Below are positions 28,719 to 37,114 of a stretch of 59,375 bases of DNA, piece after piece. Below the pieces are notes generated by a model, which saw nothing but the letters and a program-made list of their open reading frames with translations, searched no databases and had not been told where the DNA came from. Both the position numbers and the translations under genes were made by a program. Location: positions 1 through 59,375 of the forward strand of contig JAJFTE010000025.1 in NCBI GenBank assembly GCA_021373175.1, in the 5' to 3' direction. Every line of letters begins with the position of its first letter. Within the stretch, counting starts at the first letter, position 1. This DNA is from Actinomycetes bacterium (GTDB lineage: Bacteria > Actinomycetota > Coriobacteriia > Anaerosomatales > Anaerosomataceae).

Positions 28719-29287
28719 CGGGCCACAACCTCATCGGCAACCGTGCTTCCGTTGCGGCGGAAGTGCAGGTAGATGTCCTCGAGCGAGCGTTCCTCGGCAA
28801 ACCGCGCTGTGATGTTCGGGAGCGAGTCGGCGACCATCAGGCGACCCTGGTTCATGATGCCGATGCTCGTGCAGATGCGCGTCACCTGAGAGAGCAGGTG
28901 CGTGTTCATGAAGACGGTCATCCCGAACTCTCGGTTGAGCATGAGGATGAGGTCGTCGACCTCTCGCGTGGCTTCAGGATCGAGGCCGGAGGACGGCTCG
29001 TCGAGGAAGAGCACCTCGGGGCCGTGCATGAGCGCCTGTGCGACACCAACGCGCTGCCGCACCGCGAGGTTCTCGGTCACGACGTCGTGACCGGCTACGC
29101 GCGCGCTGCCGGAATCGGGCAGGATGAGCGTCGTGAGCATGTTCACTGTCGTGGTCTTGCCAGCTCCGTTGTGGCCGAGAAACCCAAAGATCTCCCCCTG
29201 CGCCACATTCAGCGTGAGCGCGTCGACGGCGACGGTGTCGCCGTAATGACGCGTGAGTTCGTGCGTCTCGATCGCTAGATTCGTCAT
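28715..29287 (-). CDS. ABC-2 exporter ATP-binding protein lacking Q-loop and signature motif
   Basis: A 190-residue ATPase from ATG 29287. Walker A (GHNGAGKTTTVNML) and Walker B (VLFLDEPSSGLDPEA) are present, as is the switch His region (NTHLLSQV). Between them ENLAVRQRVGV runs straight into AQALMHGPEVLFLDEP, so about 60-70 residues holding the Q-loop and the LSGG signature are missing compared with the family. The frame is intact. Without the signature it should not form a working ATP sandwich. It lies 93 bp downstream of a two-component system that may have controlled it. Confidence 0.8.
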   Translation of the reverse strand: MTNLAIETHELTRHYGDTVAVDALTLNVAQGEIFGFLGHNGAGKTTTVNMLTTLILPDSGSARVAGHDVVTENLAVRQRVGVAQALMHGPEVLFLDEPSSGLDPEATREVDDLILMLNREFGMTVFMNTHLLSQVTRICTSIGIMNQGRLMVADSLPNITARFAEERSLEDIYLHFRRNGSTVADEVVAR

Positions 29288-29379
29288 CGGTGGTCCCTTC
29301 AGGCGGTGTCCCGGGTGTCCGACCACCTTCGCCGGACGACCGAAACCGTAGACGCTCGTACCTGAGGAATCGCTGAAGA

Positions 29380-30786
29380 CTAGCGGAGAGGCTCCGACGG
29401 GAGATGCAGCACGAACGTCGCGCCTCCGTGCGTCGGCTCGCCGACGATGACATCGCCGCCCATCGACCGGGCGATCGCTCTGCACACGGCAAGACCCAGA
29501 CCGGTGCCGCCCTCGGATCTGGCGCGCGAGTCATCGAGACGCACGAAGCGATCGAAGACCCGCTCACGCTCCGACGGCGCAATGCCGTTGCCGTCATCGC
29601 TCACGGTCACGACCACCAGACCGTCAGTCACGTCAGCGGTGACCCACACACACGCTGCCGCATGTCGCACCGCATTCTCAAGGAGGTTCCGGATGAGGGA
29701 GTTCACGTCGTCAGGCGATGCCGTTATGCGCACCGGATGCACGCCGCTGAGGTCGCACGCCACGACTCCCGAGCGGGCGGCTGCCGATGTCGCCTGCAGC
29801 AAGACATCATCCAGGTCGACCTCCACCACGTTGGTCGAACGCGTGCCTTCATCAAACCGCGCAAGGGTGAGCAGGTCTCTCACCAGATGCTCAAGACGCG
29901 AGTCCTCGGCGACCAGATCGTCGAGAAACACGTCGAAGTCCTCCGGTCGCTCCTTGCGCGCGACATCGAGCATCGTCCGCATCGACGCGATCGGGCTCTT
30001 GAGCTCGTGCGATGCGTCCGAGACGAACTGTCGCTGCGCCAGCGATGAGAGTTCAAGCCGATCGAGCATTCGATTCATAGTGAGTGCGAGGCGCTCGATC
30101 TCGTCCGACGTGCCCGAGAGCGGTAGGCGTCGTTCAAGCGAGGTGGCCGAGATGGCCTCGGCCTGGATTCTGATCGCTTCGACCGGTCGGAGGGCGCGAC
30201 CTGTGAGCAGCCACACCGTGACCCCCACAACGAGGAGTATCGCCGGCAGACCGTATGAGAGACGCGGAACGAGTACGTCGACGAGCTGCTGAACCGGGTC
30301 GAGCGAAGCCGCGACGATGACGGTCACCGGTCCGGCGGGAGATGACACGCCCACTCCCGTGATGAGAAAGGACGTGCCTGCATCCGCTCCGCCCTCGCCT
30401 GCGGATTCCCCGCCCGCGGACTCTGCGAGGGCCGGGACCTTGCACGTGCGCGACTGCCCCGGAGCAAGCGTCAGGTCGACGAGCGCCGCCTGCCCGTTGA
30501 TCGATGCGCTGGAAGCAGTGACTTTCCCTCCCGAGTCGACCACCTGCACGAGGAGTGCCTCGCCCTTGCCGGGAATCGGGTCGGGAACCGAGCCTGCCTT
30601 CGCGAGCAGTCCGATGTCTTGGGCGCGCGCCTCGGCGTTCGACGTGATCTGCCCTGTCAGCGCGCTCCGGGCCGTGATGACGAGCGCCGCCAGTGCGATC
30701 GCCGCCGCGACTCCGACCACCAGCACCGCGATGATGGTGGTTCGAGCGCGGATCCCGCGCAGGTTCAGCAGGCGCGGCTTACGCAT
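29380..30786 (-). CDS. two-component sensor histidine kinase
   Basis: A 468-residue membrane kinase: helix near residues 15-40, an extracytoplasmic sensor region to about 175, second helix (LSYGLPAILLVVGVTVWLLT), HAMP, then HisKA with the H-box SDASHELKSPIASM and HATPase with N-box NLLENAVRHAA, G1 VSDDGNGIAPSE and G2 GGTGLGLAVCRAIA. All catalytic motifs are intact. It overlaps its response regulator gene by 8 bp. Downstream is the damaged ABC exporter. The signal is unknown. Confidence 0.93.
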   Translation of the reverse strand: MRKPRLLNLRGIRARTTIIAVLVVGVAAAIALAALVITARSALTGQITSNAEARAQDIGLLAKAGSVPDPIPGKGEALLVQVVDSGGKVTASSASINGQAALVDLTLAPGQSRTCKVPALAESAGGESAGEGGADAGTSFLITGVGVSSPAGPVTVIVAASLDPVQQLVDVLVPRLSYGLPAILLVVGVTVWLLTGRALRPVEAIRIQAEAISATSLERRLPLSGTSDEIERLALTMNRMLDRLELSSLAQRQFVSDASHELKSPIASMRTMLDVARKERPEDFDVFLDDLVAEDSRLEHLVRDLLTLARFDEGTRSTNVVEVDLDDVLLQATSAAARSGVVACDLSGVHPVRITASPDDVNSLIRNLLENAVRHAAACVWVTADVTDGLVVVTVSDDGNGIAPSERERVFDRFVRLDDSRARSEGGTGLGLAVCRAIARSMGGDVIVGEPTHGGATFVLHLPSEPLR

Positions 30787-31453
30787 CGGGCACCAGTCTG
30801 TAGCCGACGCCGCGCACCGTCAGAAGCGTCGCAAGCCCGAACGGCGCGTCGATCTTCTTCCGGAGGTAGCCGACGTACACTTCGATGATGTTCGGGTCCC
30901 CCTCGAACTCCCAGTCCCAGACATGGCCGAGGATGTCGAGCTTGGGCAACACGTCGCCCGGGTGTCGCATCAGGTACTCGAGGAGCGAGTACTCGCGCGG
31001 TGTAAGAGTGATCGGCGTCCCGGCACGGGTGACCGAGTGACTCGCCGGATCCATCTGGAGCGTTCCCACCGCAAGGACAGGCGGGCGTTCGGACTGACCC
31101 CGCCGGAGCATCGCGCGCAGTCGCGCGAGCAACACGACGAACGAGAACGGCTTCGACAGGAAATCGTCTGCGCCGGTGTCGAGCGCCTCGGCCTCGTCGT
31201 ATTCGCCATCTTTCGCCGTGAGCACCAGGATCGGCACCCAGTTGCCAGCTTCGCGCAGCGACTGACACACCTTGTAGCCGTTCATGCCGGGCAGCATTAT
31301 GTCGAGGACGACCGCGTCGAACTCCTGCTCCGTAGCCATCCACAGGCCATCGGTGCCGGTCTGAGCGATGTCGACGGCGAACCCCTCGGCCTCAAGACCG
31401 CGCTTGAGATACGCAGCGAGGCGGACTTCGTCTTCCACGATGAGCACGTGCAC
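30779..31453 (-). CDS. OmpR/PhoB-type response regulator
   Basis: A 224-residue regulator. GTG 31453 has AAGGAGG 8 bp upstream and starts VHVLIVEDEVRLAAYLKRGL; the ORF extends 22 codons further up without conservation. The receiver has acidic pocket EDE, phospho-Asp51 in VVLDIMLPGMNG, Thr in LTAKDG and Lys in SKPFSF. The C-terminal winged helix shows LTPREYSLLEYLMRHPGDVL and VRGVGYRLV. It is translationally coupled to the kinase and probably controls the neighbouring exporter. Confidence 0.94.
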   Translation of the reverse strand: MHVLIVEDEVRLAAYLKRGLEAEGFAVDIAQTGTDGLWMATEQEFDAVVLDIMLPGMNGYKVCQSLREAGNWVPILVLTAKDGEYDEAEALDTGADDFLSKPFSFVVLLARLRAMLRRGQSERPPVLAVGTLQMDPASHSVTRAGTPITLTPREYSLLEYLMRHPGDVLPKLDILGHVWDWEFEGDPNIIEVYVGYLRKKIDAPFGLATLLTVRGVGYRLVPDA

Positions 31454-31597
31454 GAAATCCACCTCCTTACGGTCTAGCGAGAGGTATAGACCGCGAGCGG
31501 CACGACCGTCCTCGGCCATTATCGCGCCGAAACCTGAGCATATGCTGAGAAGATCCGCCCAACGGGGTGTGGACTCCCGGACGCGCCGAAACGGAAC

Positions 31598-31624
31598 AAG
31601 GGGCCCCCGAAACGGGGACCCCTT
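31598..31624 (-). terminator. terminator after the acidic secreted-protein gene
   Basis: A 12-bp stem with one mismatch (from AAGGGG at 31598 to CCCCTT at 31624), followed on the minus strand by TTGTTCCGTTT. It lies about 24 bp past the stop of the gene at 31648-31995. Confidence 0.7.
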
Positions 31625-31647
31625 GCCGGACGCGGGTTGTGCGGGAA

Positions 31648-31995
31648 CTACTGCGCTTCGGTGGCGTCTCCAGCATCGGGAATCCCGTTGCCGTTGTTGC
31701 CGACCTCTTCGCCCTCGAACTGGTGATCGACGCCGTCCGTCTCGGCGCTGCCGCTCTTCGCTTCGGTACCCTCGACGCCCTGGGCCTCGGTCGCGTCGTC
31801 CGCGCCGTTCTGATCCTGGACGTTGTCGGTGTCAGGCGTCGTGGCCAGACTCGACTCCGCGGACGTGGCCGCCTTGACGGCCACTGGTGCTGTCGCGACC
31901 TTCGGCGCGGCAAACGCCATACCGGCAACGAGCGCACTGGTGGCCACAGCTGCCATGAGCGCTGACGCGAACGCCAGCTTGTTACGCTTCTCCAT
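31648..31995 (-). CDS. small secreted acidic protein
   Basis: A 115-residue protein from ATG 31995 with AAAGGAG 6 bp upstream. A signal peptide (MEKRNKLAFASALMAAVATS, cut near AFAAP) is followed by a low-complexity acidic domain with PDTDNVQDQNGADDATEAQ and GNNGNGIPDAGDATEAQ, which recall calcium-binding D/N-rich loops. I do not recognise a family beyond that. It has its own terminator and lies 93 bp downstream of the sigma factor gene. Confidence 0.75.
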   Translation of the reverse strand: MEKRNKLAFASALMAAVATSALVAGMAFAAPKVATAPVAVKAATSAESSLATTPDTDNVQDQNGADDATEAQGVEGTEAKSGSAETDGVDHQFEGEEVGNNGNGIPDAGDATEAQ

Positions 31996-32087
31996 CACGT
32001 GCTCCTTTCAGAGGGGACGAACAAGGCGAGTCTGCGCCTCGCCCCCTGAGACAGTGCTGAGTGATGCTGAGAGAAGCCGGCGCGTCC

Positions 32088-33344
32088 CTAATGGCCGGTG
32101 CCGGTGTGAGAGTCGATAGTGTGCGCGCCGGTCGGCGCCGAGCCGGAGGTCATGCCGTCCGTGGTGGTCGTATGATCGCTCGCGTGGGTCGCGTCGGTCG
32201 TCGCCGTATGATGCGAACCGTCGCTAAGCTTCGGGTGGACGTCCATGTGCAGCATCACGGAGTCGTGTGCGCCGACCATCGCCTCTGCGTGCCCGCTCAT
32301 CGGCGCGCCATCGTCGCGAGCCGGGGCTGATGCCTCGCCCGAAGGCGCTCCCGACACGGTCGCCTCGCCCATCAGGCCGCTCACGAACGTCGGCAGGGGC
32401 TTTGGCGCCACGGCGCCAACAATGCTTGGCGTCACCGCGCTCAACACAAGCACCGCGCCAAGCGCAGCTCTGGCAGGTACGGACCATCCCGACAGCACCG
32501 TCCCGTCCACGTACCCCACAACCGACTGGCCGAGCGTCTGGAGCCGGGCAAGGGGACCTGCAAGCCCGGCGGTCTGCAGCCCGTGCCACAACCATGGACC
32601 GAAGCCGCCGAGGAAACGCGTGCCATGTGCGCGACGGCGTGTAGCAGCGCAGCGGGGACACACGGCGAGATGCGATTGCATGAGCTCGAGCTGACGCTCG
32701 GAAGCGCCCGAACCCATTTCCCTGTAGATGAGCTCGGTGGCCTGGCGGCACGCGAAGGGAAGGTCGGCGACCTCCGCATACGCCTGGCCGAACGCGGCTC
32801 TCGCGCGGCAGAGCAAGACGTCGACGGCGCCCGGGCGGATGTCGAACTCCTCGGCGATCTCGGCAGACGATGCGTCGTGGAACTCCCGAAGCACGAGCGC
32901 CTTCCGATCGCGGGCAGACAGGCTCCGAAGCGCGATGAACACATTCGAGGTAACATCCATCGCCAGGAACGGAGCCTCGTAGTTGTCGGCCTCCGTGGAG
33001 TCCAGCGCAGCTTCAAGGTCGACCTGATCCGGCAGCGTGCCGCGACGCCGCGTGGCGTCGATGACGACGTTGCGCGCGACCGTGAACAGCCACGCCTTCA
33101 CATTCTCGACCGCTTCGCCGCGTGCGGTGCTGACCTTGAGGAACGTCTCCTGGGTCGCGTCCTCGGCGGCATGCCGGTCCCCAAGCCGCATCAGGCAGTA
33201 GCCGTACACCGCCGAGTGGTATCGGCGATAGATCTCCTCGAAAGCACGAGCGTCACCGCCCGTGGCCCGGACGAGAACGTGCTCGTCCGAGCCGCTGGCG
33301 ATGCGCATCCTGGAGAGAATGCCGGTGTCTGCCGGGGCGCTCAC
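32088..33344 (-). CDS. ECF sigma factor fused to zf-HC2-like and transmembrane tail
   Basis: A 418-residue protein. Residues 25-95 form sigma region 2 (DARAFEEIYRRYHSAVYGYC, AAEDATQETFLK, NVKAWLFTVARN) and about 130-195 region 4 (LSARDRKALVLREFHDASSA, IAEEFDIRPGAVDVLLCRAR). Then comes an anti-sigma-like zinc motif C199...H225-x3-C229-x2-C232, one membrane helix about 291-312, and an outside tail rich in His, Thr and Asp (SDGSHHTATTDATHASDH). The start is GTG 33344, or ATG 33308. Sigma and anti-sigma functions seem combined in one chain. It is 27 bp after the His-rich protein gene. Confidence 0.85.
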   Translation of the reverse strand: MSAPADTGILSRMRIASGSDEHVLVRATGGDARAFEEIYRRYHSAVYGYCLMRLGDRHAAEDATQETFLKVSTARGEAVENVKAWLFTVARNVVIDATRRRGTLPDQVDLEAALDSTEADNYEAPFLAMDVTSNVFIALRSLSARDRKALVLREFHDASSAEIAEEFDIRPGAVDVLLCRARAAFGQAYAEVADLPFACRQATELIYREMGSGASERQLELMQSHLAVCPRCAATRRRAHGTRFLGGFGPWLWHGLQTAGLAGPLARLQTLGQSVVGYVDGTVLSGWSVPARAALGAVLVLSAVTPSIVGAVAPKPLPTFVSGLMGEATVSGAPSGEASAPARDDGAPMSGHAEAMVGAHDSVMLHMDVHPKLSDGSHHTATTDATHASDHTTTTDGMTSGSAPTGAHTIDSHTGTGH

Positions 33345-33371
33345 GAGAGCGACACGACTCCGGCGGCCGAT

Positions 33372-33767
33372 CTAGTCATTGCAGGTCCCGTCGTGATGGA
33401 CAGCAGCGGTGCTGTCGCGATGCGGAGCAGAAACCGTGCCGTGAGTCACGTCGTGATGCTGCGCGTGCACCTGCTCGTAGACTTGCGCGTGTACCTGCTC
33501 GTAGACTTGCGCGTGCACCTGCTCGCGGACGCGCTCATGCACCTGCGTGGGCGTGGCTTCGTGACCGGACGGCGCACCCGGCACGTTCGACGTCTCGACC
33601 GACGGTGTCACCTCTGTCGACCGCGTGCTCGCCTGCGACGTGTTCGCCGCGTGCGTGACGGCCGCGGAACCAGCCGGAGCCGCGACGCCCAGCGCGAACG
33701 CCGCACCACTCGCAAGTACTGCACCTGCCACCAAGCCCATTACCAGACCTGTGATACTCTGCCGCAT
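33372..33767 (-). CDS. secreted His/Gln-rich repeat protein
   Basis: A 131-residue protein from ATG 33767, with AAAGGAG 6 bp upstream. A signal sequence (MRQSITGLVMGLVAGAVLAS) leads to a Ser/Thr-rich part and then a repeat of the unit QVYEQVHA (VHERVREQVHAQVYEQVHAQ), followed by HHDVTHGTVSAPHRDS. Histidine spacing suggests metal binding (inference). It is first in an operon with the fused sigma factor, whose outer tail is similarly His-rich. Confidence 0.75.
   Translation of the reverse strand: MRQSITGLVMGLVAGAVLASGAAFALGVAAPAGSAAVTHAANTSQASTRSTEVTPSVETSNVPGAPSGHEATPTQVHERVREQVHAQVYEQVHAQVYEQVHAQHHDVTHGTVSAPHRDSTAAVHHDGTCND
33471..33542. repeat. three 24-bp tandem repeats inside the His-rich gene
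   Basis: Units at 33471-33494, 33495-33518 and 33519-33542. The first two match at 23 of 24 positions; the third is degenerate. Each unit encodes eight residues, so the frame is kept when the unit number changes. Confidence 0.8.
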
Positions 33768-33948
33768 GAGATACTCCTTTCGTGGGTTACAGGAGCTAAG
33801 ACGCAGCAAGGCATGCCACCTTACGAAACTCCTTACGGAACTCGCTCCCCGGAGCATGCGTTGCAGTTGACCCACGCTCGTCCCGTCGCCCGGCGGCACC
33901 GCGAACGCGACGAACAGCGAAGCATCCAAGCATGGCAACAGGAGCCCT

Positions 33949-34616
33949 GTGAACATTCTGGTATTTCTGACCGACCTGTTCCTGCACTTAGACGTCGTGC
34001 TCAAGGCATGGGTGGTCGCCTATCCCGGCTGGATCTATCTCATGCTGTTCGCCGTCGTCTTCATGGAGACGGGTGCCGTGGTGACGCCGTTCCTGCCCGG
34101 AGACTCGCTGCTGTTCGCCTCGGGCGCGATTTCCGCGATACGCGGCGGTGGGCTCGATGTGTGGCTCTTGCTGGGGGCGATGATCGGCGCCGCCGTTCTC
34201 GGCGACACGCCCAACTACTCCATCGGTCGCACGTGGGGCAGACGCATCCTCGACTCCGGACGACTCTCCCGCGTGATAACCGCCGAACGCATCGCTCGGA
34301 CCGAGGCGTTCTTCGCGAAACACGGCGGCAAGACGGTCTCGCTGGCGCGCTTCTTCCCGTCATCAGAACGTTCGCGCCATTCCTCGCGGGAATCTCCCGG
34401 ATGAGCCGCGGCTCCTTCGCACTCTTCAACCTCGCGGGCGCTGCCGCCTGGGTCTCGCTCTTCCTGGGGGCGGGCTACTTCCTCGGCACGATCCCGTTCG
34501 TCGCCAACAACCTGGAGTACATCGTGATCGGCATCATCTCGTTCACGATCGTGCCCGCGACCTGGGAGGCGGTTCGTTCTCGGCGCGCACGACGACACAA
34601 GGCCGAGGAAGGCTAG
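33949..34616 (+). pseudogene. DedA family membrane protein, frameshifted
   Basis: Two frames together make one complete DedA (SNARE-associated/VTT) protein. Frame one starts at GTG 33949 (CAGGAG upstream) and runs through FMETGAVVTPFLPGDSLLFA, GDTPNYSIGRTWGRR to AKHGGKTVSLARFFP. Frame two continues with VIRTFAPFLAGISRMSRGSF and ends at TAG 34614-34616. The switch is at about 34359-34362, where one G seems lost between TTCCC and GTCATC. The site is the conserved RF.P..RTFAP motif. It could be a real pseudogene or a base error. DedA proteins act in lipid flipping and membrane homeostasis. Confidence 0.85.
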
Positions 34617-34629
34617 GGCCGAGAAGACA

Positions 34630-34662
34630 AAGACGGCGGGTCATCACAGACCACGCCGTCTT
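34630..34662 (+). terminator. hairpin after the DedA gene
   Basis: Arms AAGACGGCG (34630-34638) and CGCCGTCTT (34654-34662) form a perfect 9-bp stem, 14 bp past the DedA stop and just past the 3' end of the minus-strand tRNA-Asp gene. It could serve both converging units. Confidence 0.6.
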
Positions 34663-34673
34663 GCTGGGCTCCA

Positions 34674-34750
34674 TGGCGGGAGTGACGGGGCTCGAACCCG
34701 CGACCTCCGGCTTGACAGGCCGGCGCTCTAACCAGCTGAGCTACACCCCC
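34674..34750 (-). tRNA. tRNA-Asp (GTC)
   Basis: A 77-nt cloverleaf on the minus strand with acceptor GGGGGTG paired to CACTCCC (one G-U), anticodon loop CTGTCAA in a CCGGC/GCCGG stem, T loop TTCGAGC, discriminator G and encoded CCA. Confidence 0.97.
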
Positions 34751-34861
34751 GAGGGTGTCCGCCCGCAATCGCGGACAGCACGCGGAATGTTACCAGCGAC
34801 CTGGGTCGATGTCCACAGGCAATGTGCGCCACACGGTCGCACCGTCGCCTCCGATTGCTCG

Positions 34862-35371
34862 CTAGACCAGCCTGCTCGCAATGCCGATCGCCCAGGCGTG
34901 CACCCGGTCGAGATCGACCCAATCGCCCACGGGCAACTTCGCCATGCGCATCATGAAACGCGTGGGCGCGGGAAGCTTGTTCGCGTCGATGCGGCCCGCG
35001 AAGCGACCCCTCGGCAGACCCGCGCCGAGATTCGGCACGTCGCACAGCGCCTGCTCCATCGCGCTATCAAGCGCGGCGCGCGTCTCGGGCGTGTCGTCTC
35101 GCGCCGAGGCGCCCACCACGAAGACCGCCGTCGGCAGCTCGGCGAGCGCGTCTCGGTTAGCATGCACCCAGTCACACAGCGGCTGCTCGACCTTGCCGCA
35201 AAAGACAGGAGCGCCGAGCACGACGGCCGAGTACTTCGTGATGTCGGGATCGGCGCTTACGGCCTCGACGTCGGCGGGCAGTCCGACTCCACACAGCGCG
35301 CTGCCGATCGCCTCGGCGATTTCGCGCGTTGCGCCGAACTTGGTGTCGAAGATGACGAGCACCCGGCTCAT
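34862..35371 (-). CDS. flavodoxin domain protein (HemG-like)
   Basis: A 169-residue protein with an FMN-binding start RVLVIFDTKFGATREIAEAI and the second flavodoxin loop SAVVLGAPVFCGKVEQPL. The C-terminal half (FAGRIDANKLPAPTRFMMRM) resembles the flavodoxin-type menaquinone-dependent protoporphyrinogen oxidase group, but no haem genes are near, so a general flavodoxin role is as likely. It is divergent from the TetR gene with a 145-bp shared promoter region and may be its target. Confidence 0.85.
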   Translation of the reverse strand: MSRVLVIFDTKFGATREIAEAIGSALCGVGLPADVEAVSADPDITKYSAVVLGAPVFCGKVEQPLCDWVHANRDALAELPTAVFVVGASARDDTPETRAALDSAMEQALCDVPNLGAGLPRGRFAGRIDANKLPAPTRFMMRMAKLPVGDWVDLDRVHAWAIGIASRLV

Positions 35372-35516
35372 GGCGGCCCCCGGCCCCTGATTGGCTCTCA
35401 GCGTACAGTTTCGGCTCGCGCGCCGGCTTTCCCTGCGCCACTCGGCGGATGGGCGTGCGGATGGGCGCCCGTAGTGTTAAGTTATCGCTACGGTCGCCAT
35501 CCGAAGGGAGCCTGAC

Positions 35517-36140
35517 ATGGCGCGTCCATCCAACCCTGGGCTTGCCGACAAGATGATGCACGCCACAGCCGCGATCATCGAGGAAAGCGGTCTGGATGAA
35601 CTCACGATGCGCGGAGTGGCACGTGCGATCGGCTACAGCGCCACCACGATCTACCTCTATTTCGACAACAAGGAAGACCTGCTCGATCAGACGGTCATCC
35701 ACGCCTTCGGCTGGCTCTCGGACGCGCTGGCCGCGGCTACCGGCACTGGCACCGATGACCTCACGGCCGTTGCGCGCATCAGAAGCCGTGCACGCGCCTA
35801 CGTGCTGTGGGCGCTCGGGCACAAGGGCATGTACCGCCTCATGTTCCAGCACGACACCATCCGGCCGCTCGACTCGGAAACCGGCTCGGTCCAACCGCGT
35901 ACCCTGAGAGACAGCGAGCTCCTTATTGCCGAGGCGATCGCGGCCGGAGAGCTCCCCGCCTCGCTCGATGCGGCGGTGATGGCGCGCATCAACTGGGCAG
36001 GGCTGCACGGCATCGTCTCGCTAGCGCTTGCTGGGCGCCTCTTCGGCGCACCGGACGATGTCGGCATGGAGCAGGTCGAGGAGCAGGCCATCGAACTCGC
36101 CCGCCAGTTCGTCGACGCCTGGCTGGGTGGACGCGCCTAA
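35517..36140 (+). CDS. TetR family transcriptional regulator
   Basis: A 207-residue regulator: helix-turn-helix in LTMRGVARAIGYSATTIYLY with FDNKEDLLDQTV after it, then a WHG-type ligand-binding domain (AYVLWALGHKGMYRLMF, INWAGLHGIVSLALAGRLFG). A GAAGGGAG site precedes ATG 35517. It is divergent from the flavodoxin gene, the usual layout for TetR control of a neighbour. The 3' end overlaps the convergent DUF72 gene by 4 bp. Confidence 0.92.
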   Translation: MARPSNPGLADKMMHATAAIIEESGLDELTMRGVARAIGYSATTIYLYFDNKEDLLDQTVIHAFGWLSDALAAATGTGTDDLTAVARIRSRARAYVLWALGHKGMYRLMFQHDTIRPLDSETGSVQPRTLRDSELLIAEAIAAGELPASLDAAVMARINWAGLHGIVSLALAGRLFGAPDDVGMEQVEEQAIELARQFVDAWLGGRA

Positions 36141-37099
36141 ACGCCGAGGTCGAGCTGCCCGGCATCGGACAGCGCCCCGCCCTCTGCGTACGGCGCCGCG
36201 ACGTCGCCAAGGATCTCCGCCATCTCGCGGGCGTTTCTCGGCGCGTAGTCATACTTGCAGTTGTTGAACATCACCCAGGTGGTGTCGCTCTCGGTCGCAA
36301 GCGAGTGCACGCGCGGCGCCCACTCCGCGAGTTCCTCGGCGGTGTAGAGGTAGTCGAAGCGGTCGGCGGCACTCGCGCTCCGGCCGAAGTATGTCTCGCG
36401 GTTGCGGCCGTGCAGGCGCACGTACGACCAGTCCGACGTGGCGGCCGTGACCGGCGGCATCGTCGAGTGATCCGGAAATTGCGGCGCGTCGACACTCACA
36501 TACGTGAGCCCTCTGTCCGAGAGGAACCTCATCGTCTCGGCCTCGCGCTCGCCGGTGACCCACGACGGGTGCCGGAACTCGACGAGCATGCGCGCATCAC
36601 CAAGCTTCTCGGCCGCATACTCGATGTAGCCGAGATGCTCGTGCATGCGCGCGTGGTCAGTGGCCGCGATGTACGGCGGGAACTGCATGAGCACCCCGCC
36701 CAGCTTGCCCGCGACGCGTAGCGGCTCGATGAAGTCGTTAAAGCTGTCGAACGACGCGTCCACAAGCTCCGCCGAGGGGTGCCGCACTCGGCCGCGCTCG
36801 TCCACGTCGCGCACAAGCTCGCGGAGTTCCGGCGACAGGCGGCGCTCGTCGACCGCATGACGGGTCATGAGGCCAAACGCCTTCACGTGGAAGACAAACC
36901 CGTCAGGCGTGCGCTTCGCCCAGTTCTCGGCAACGACCGGCCGCGGGATCGCGTAAAATGGCGAGTCCGCTTCAACGGTGTCGTACCGCTCGGCATAGAA
37001 GCGCAGACGTGCCTCGGCGGACGACACCTGGGGCGGATACCACGCCTCGATCATCGTCTTGTCGGTCCATGAACAGGTGCCGACGCGAACGCGGCCCAC
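36137..37099 (-). CDS. DUF72 family protein
   Basis: A 320-residue protein of the YecE-like TIM-barrel family DUF72. Typical stretches are VRVGTCSWTDKTMIEAWYPP, TVEADSPFYAIPRPVVAENW, VLMQFPPYIAATDHAR, LVEFRHPSWVTGER and a late WVMFNNCKYDYAPRNA. The biochemical role of the family is not established; a nuclease-like metal site has been proposed. It overlaps the TetR gene 3' end to 3' end by 4 bp. Confidence 0.92.
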   Translation of the reverse strand: MGRVRVGTCSWTDKTMIEAWYPPQVSSAEARLRFYAERYDTVEADSPFYAIPRPVVAENWAKRTPDGFVFHVKAFGLMTRHAVDERRLSPELRELVRDVDERGRVRHPSAELVDASFDSFNDFIEPLRVAGKLGGVLMQFPPYIAATDHARMHEHLGYIEYAAEKLGDARMLVEFRHPSWVTGEREAETMRFLSDRGLTYVSVDAPQFPDHSTMPPVTAATSDWSYVRLHGRNRETYFGRSASAADRFDYLYTAEELAEWAPRVHSLATESDTTWVMFNNCKYDYAPRNAREMAEILGDVAAPYAEGGALSDAGQLDLGV

Positions 37100-37114
37100 A
37101 GACGGCCTCCGGTG

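Noticed and set aside
30779-31519. Start of the response regulator at 31519
   Set aside because: The extra 22 residues are not receiver-like and include the AAGGAGG site used for GTG 31453.
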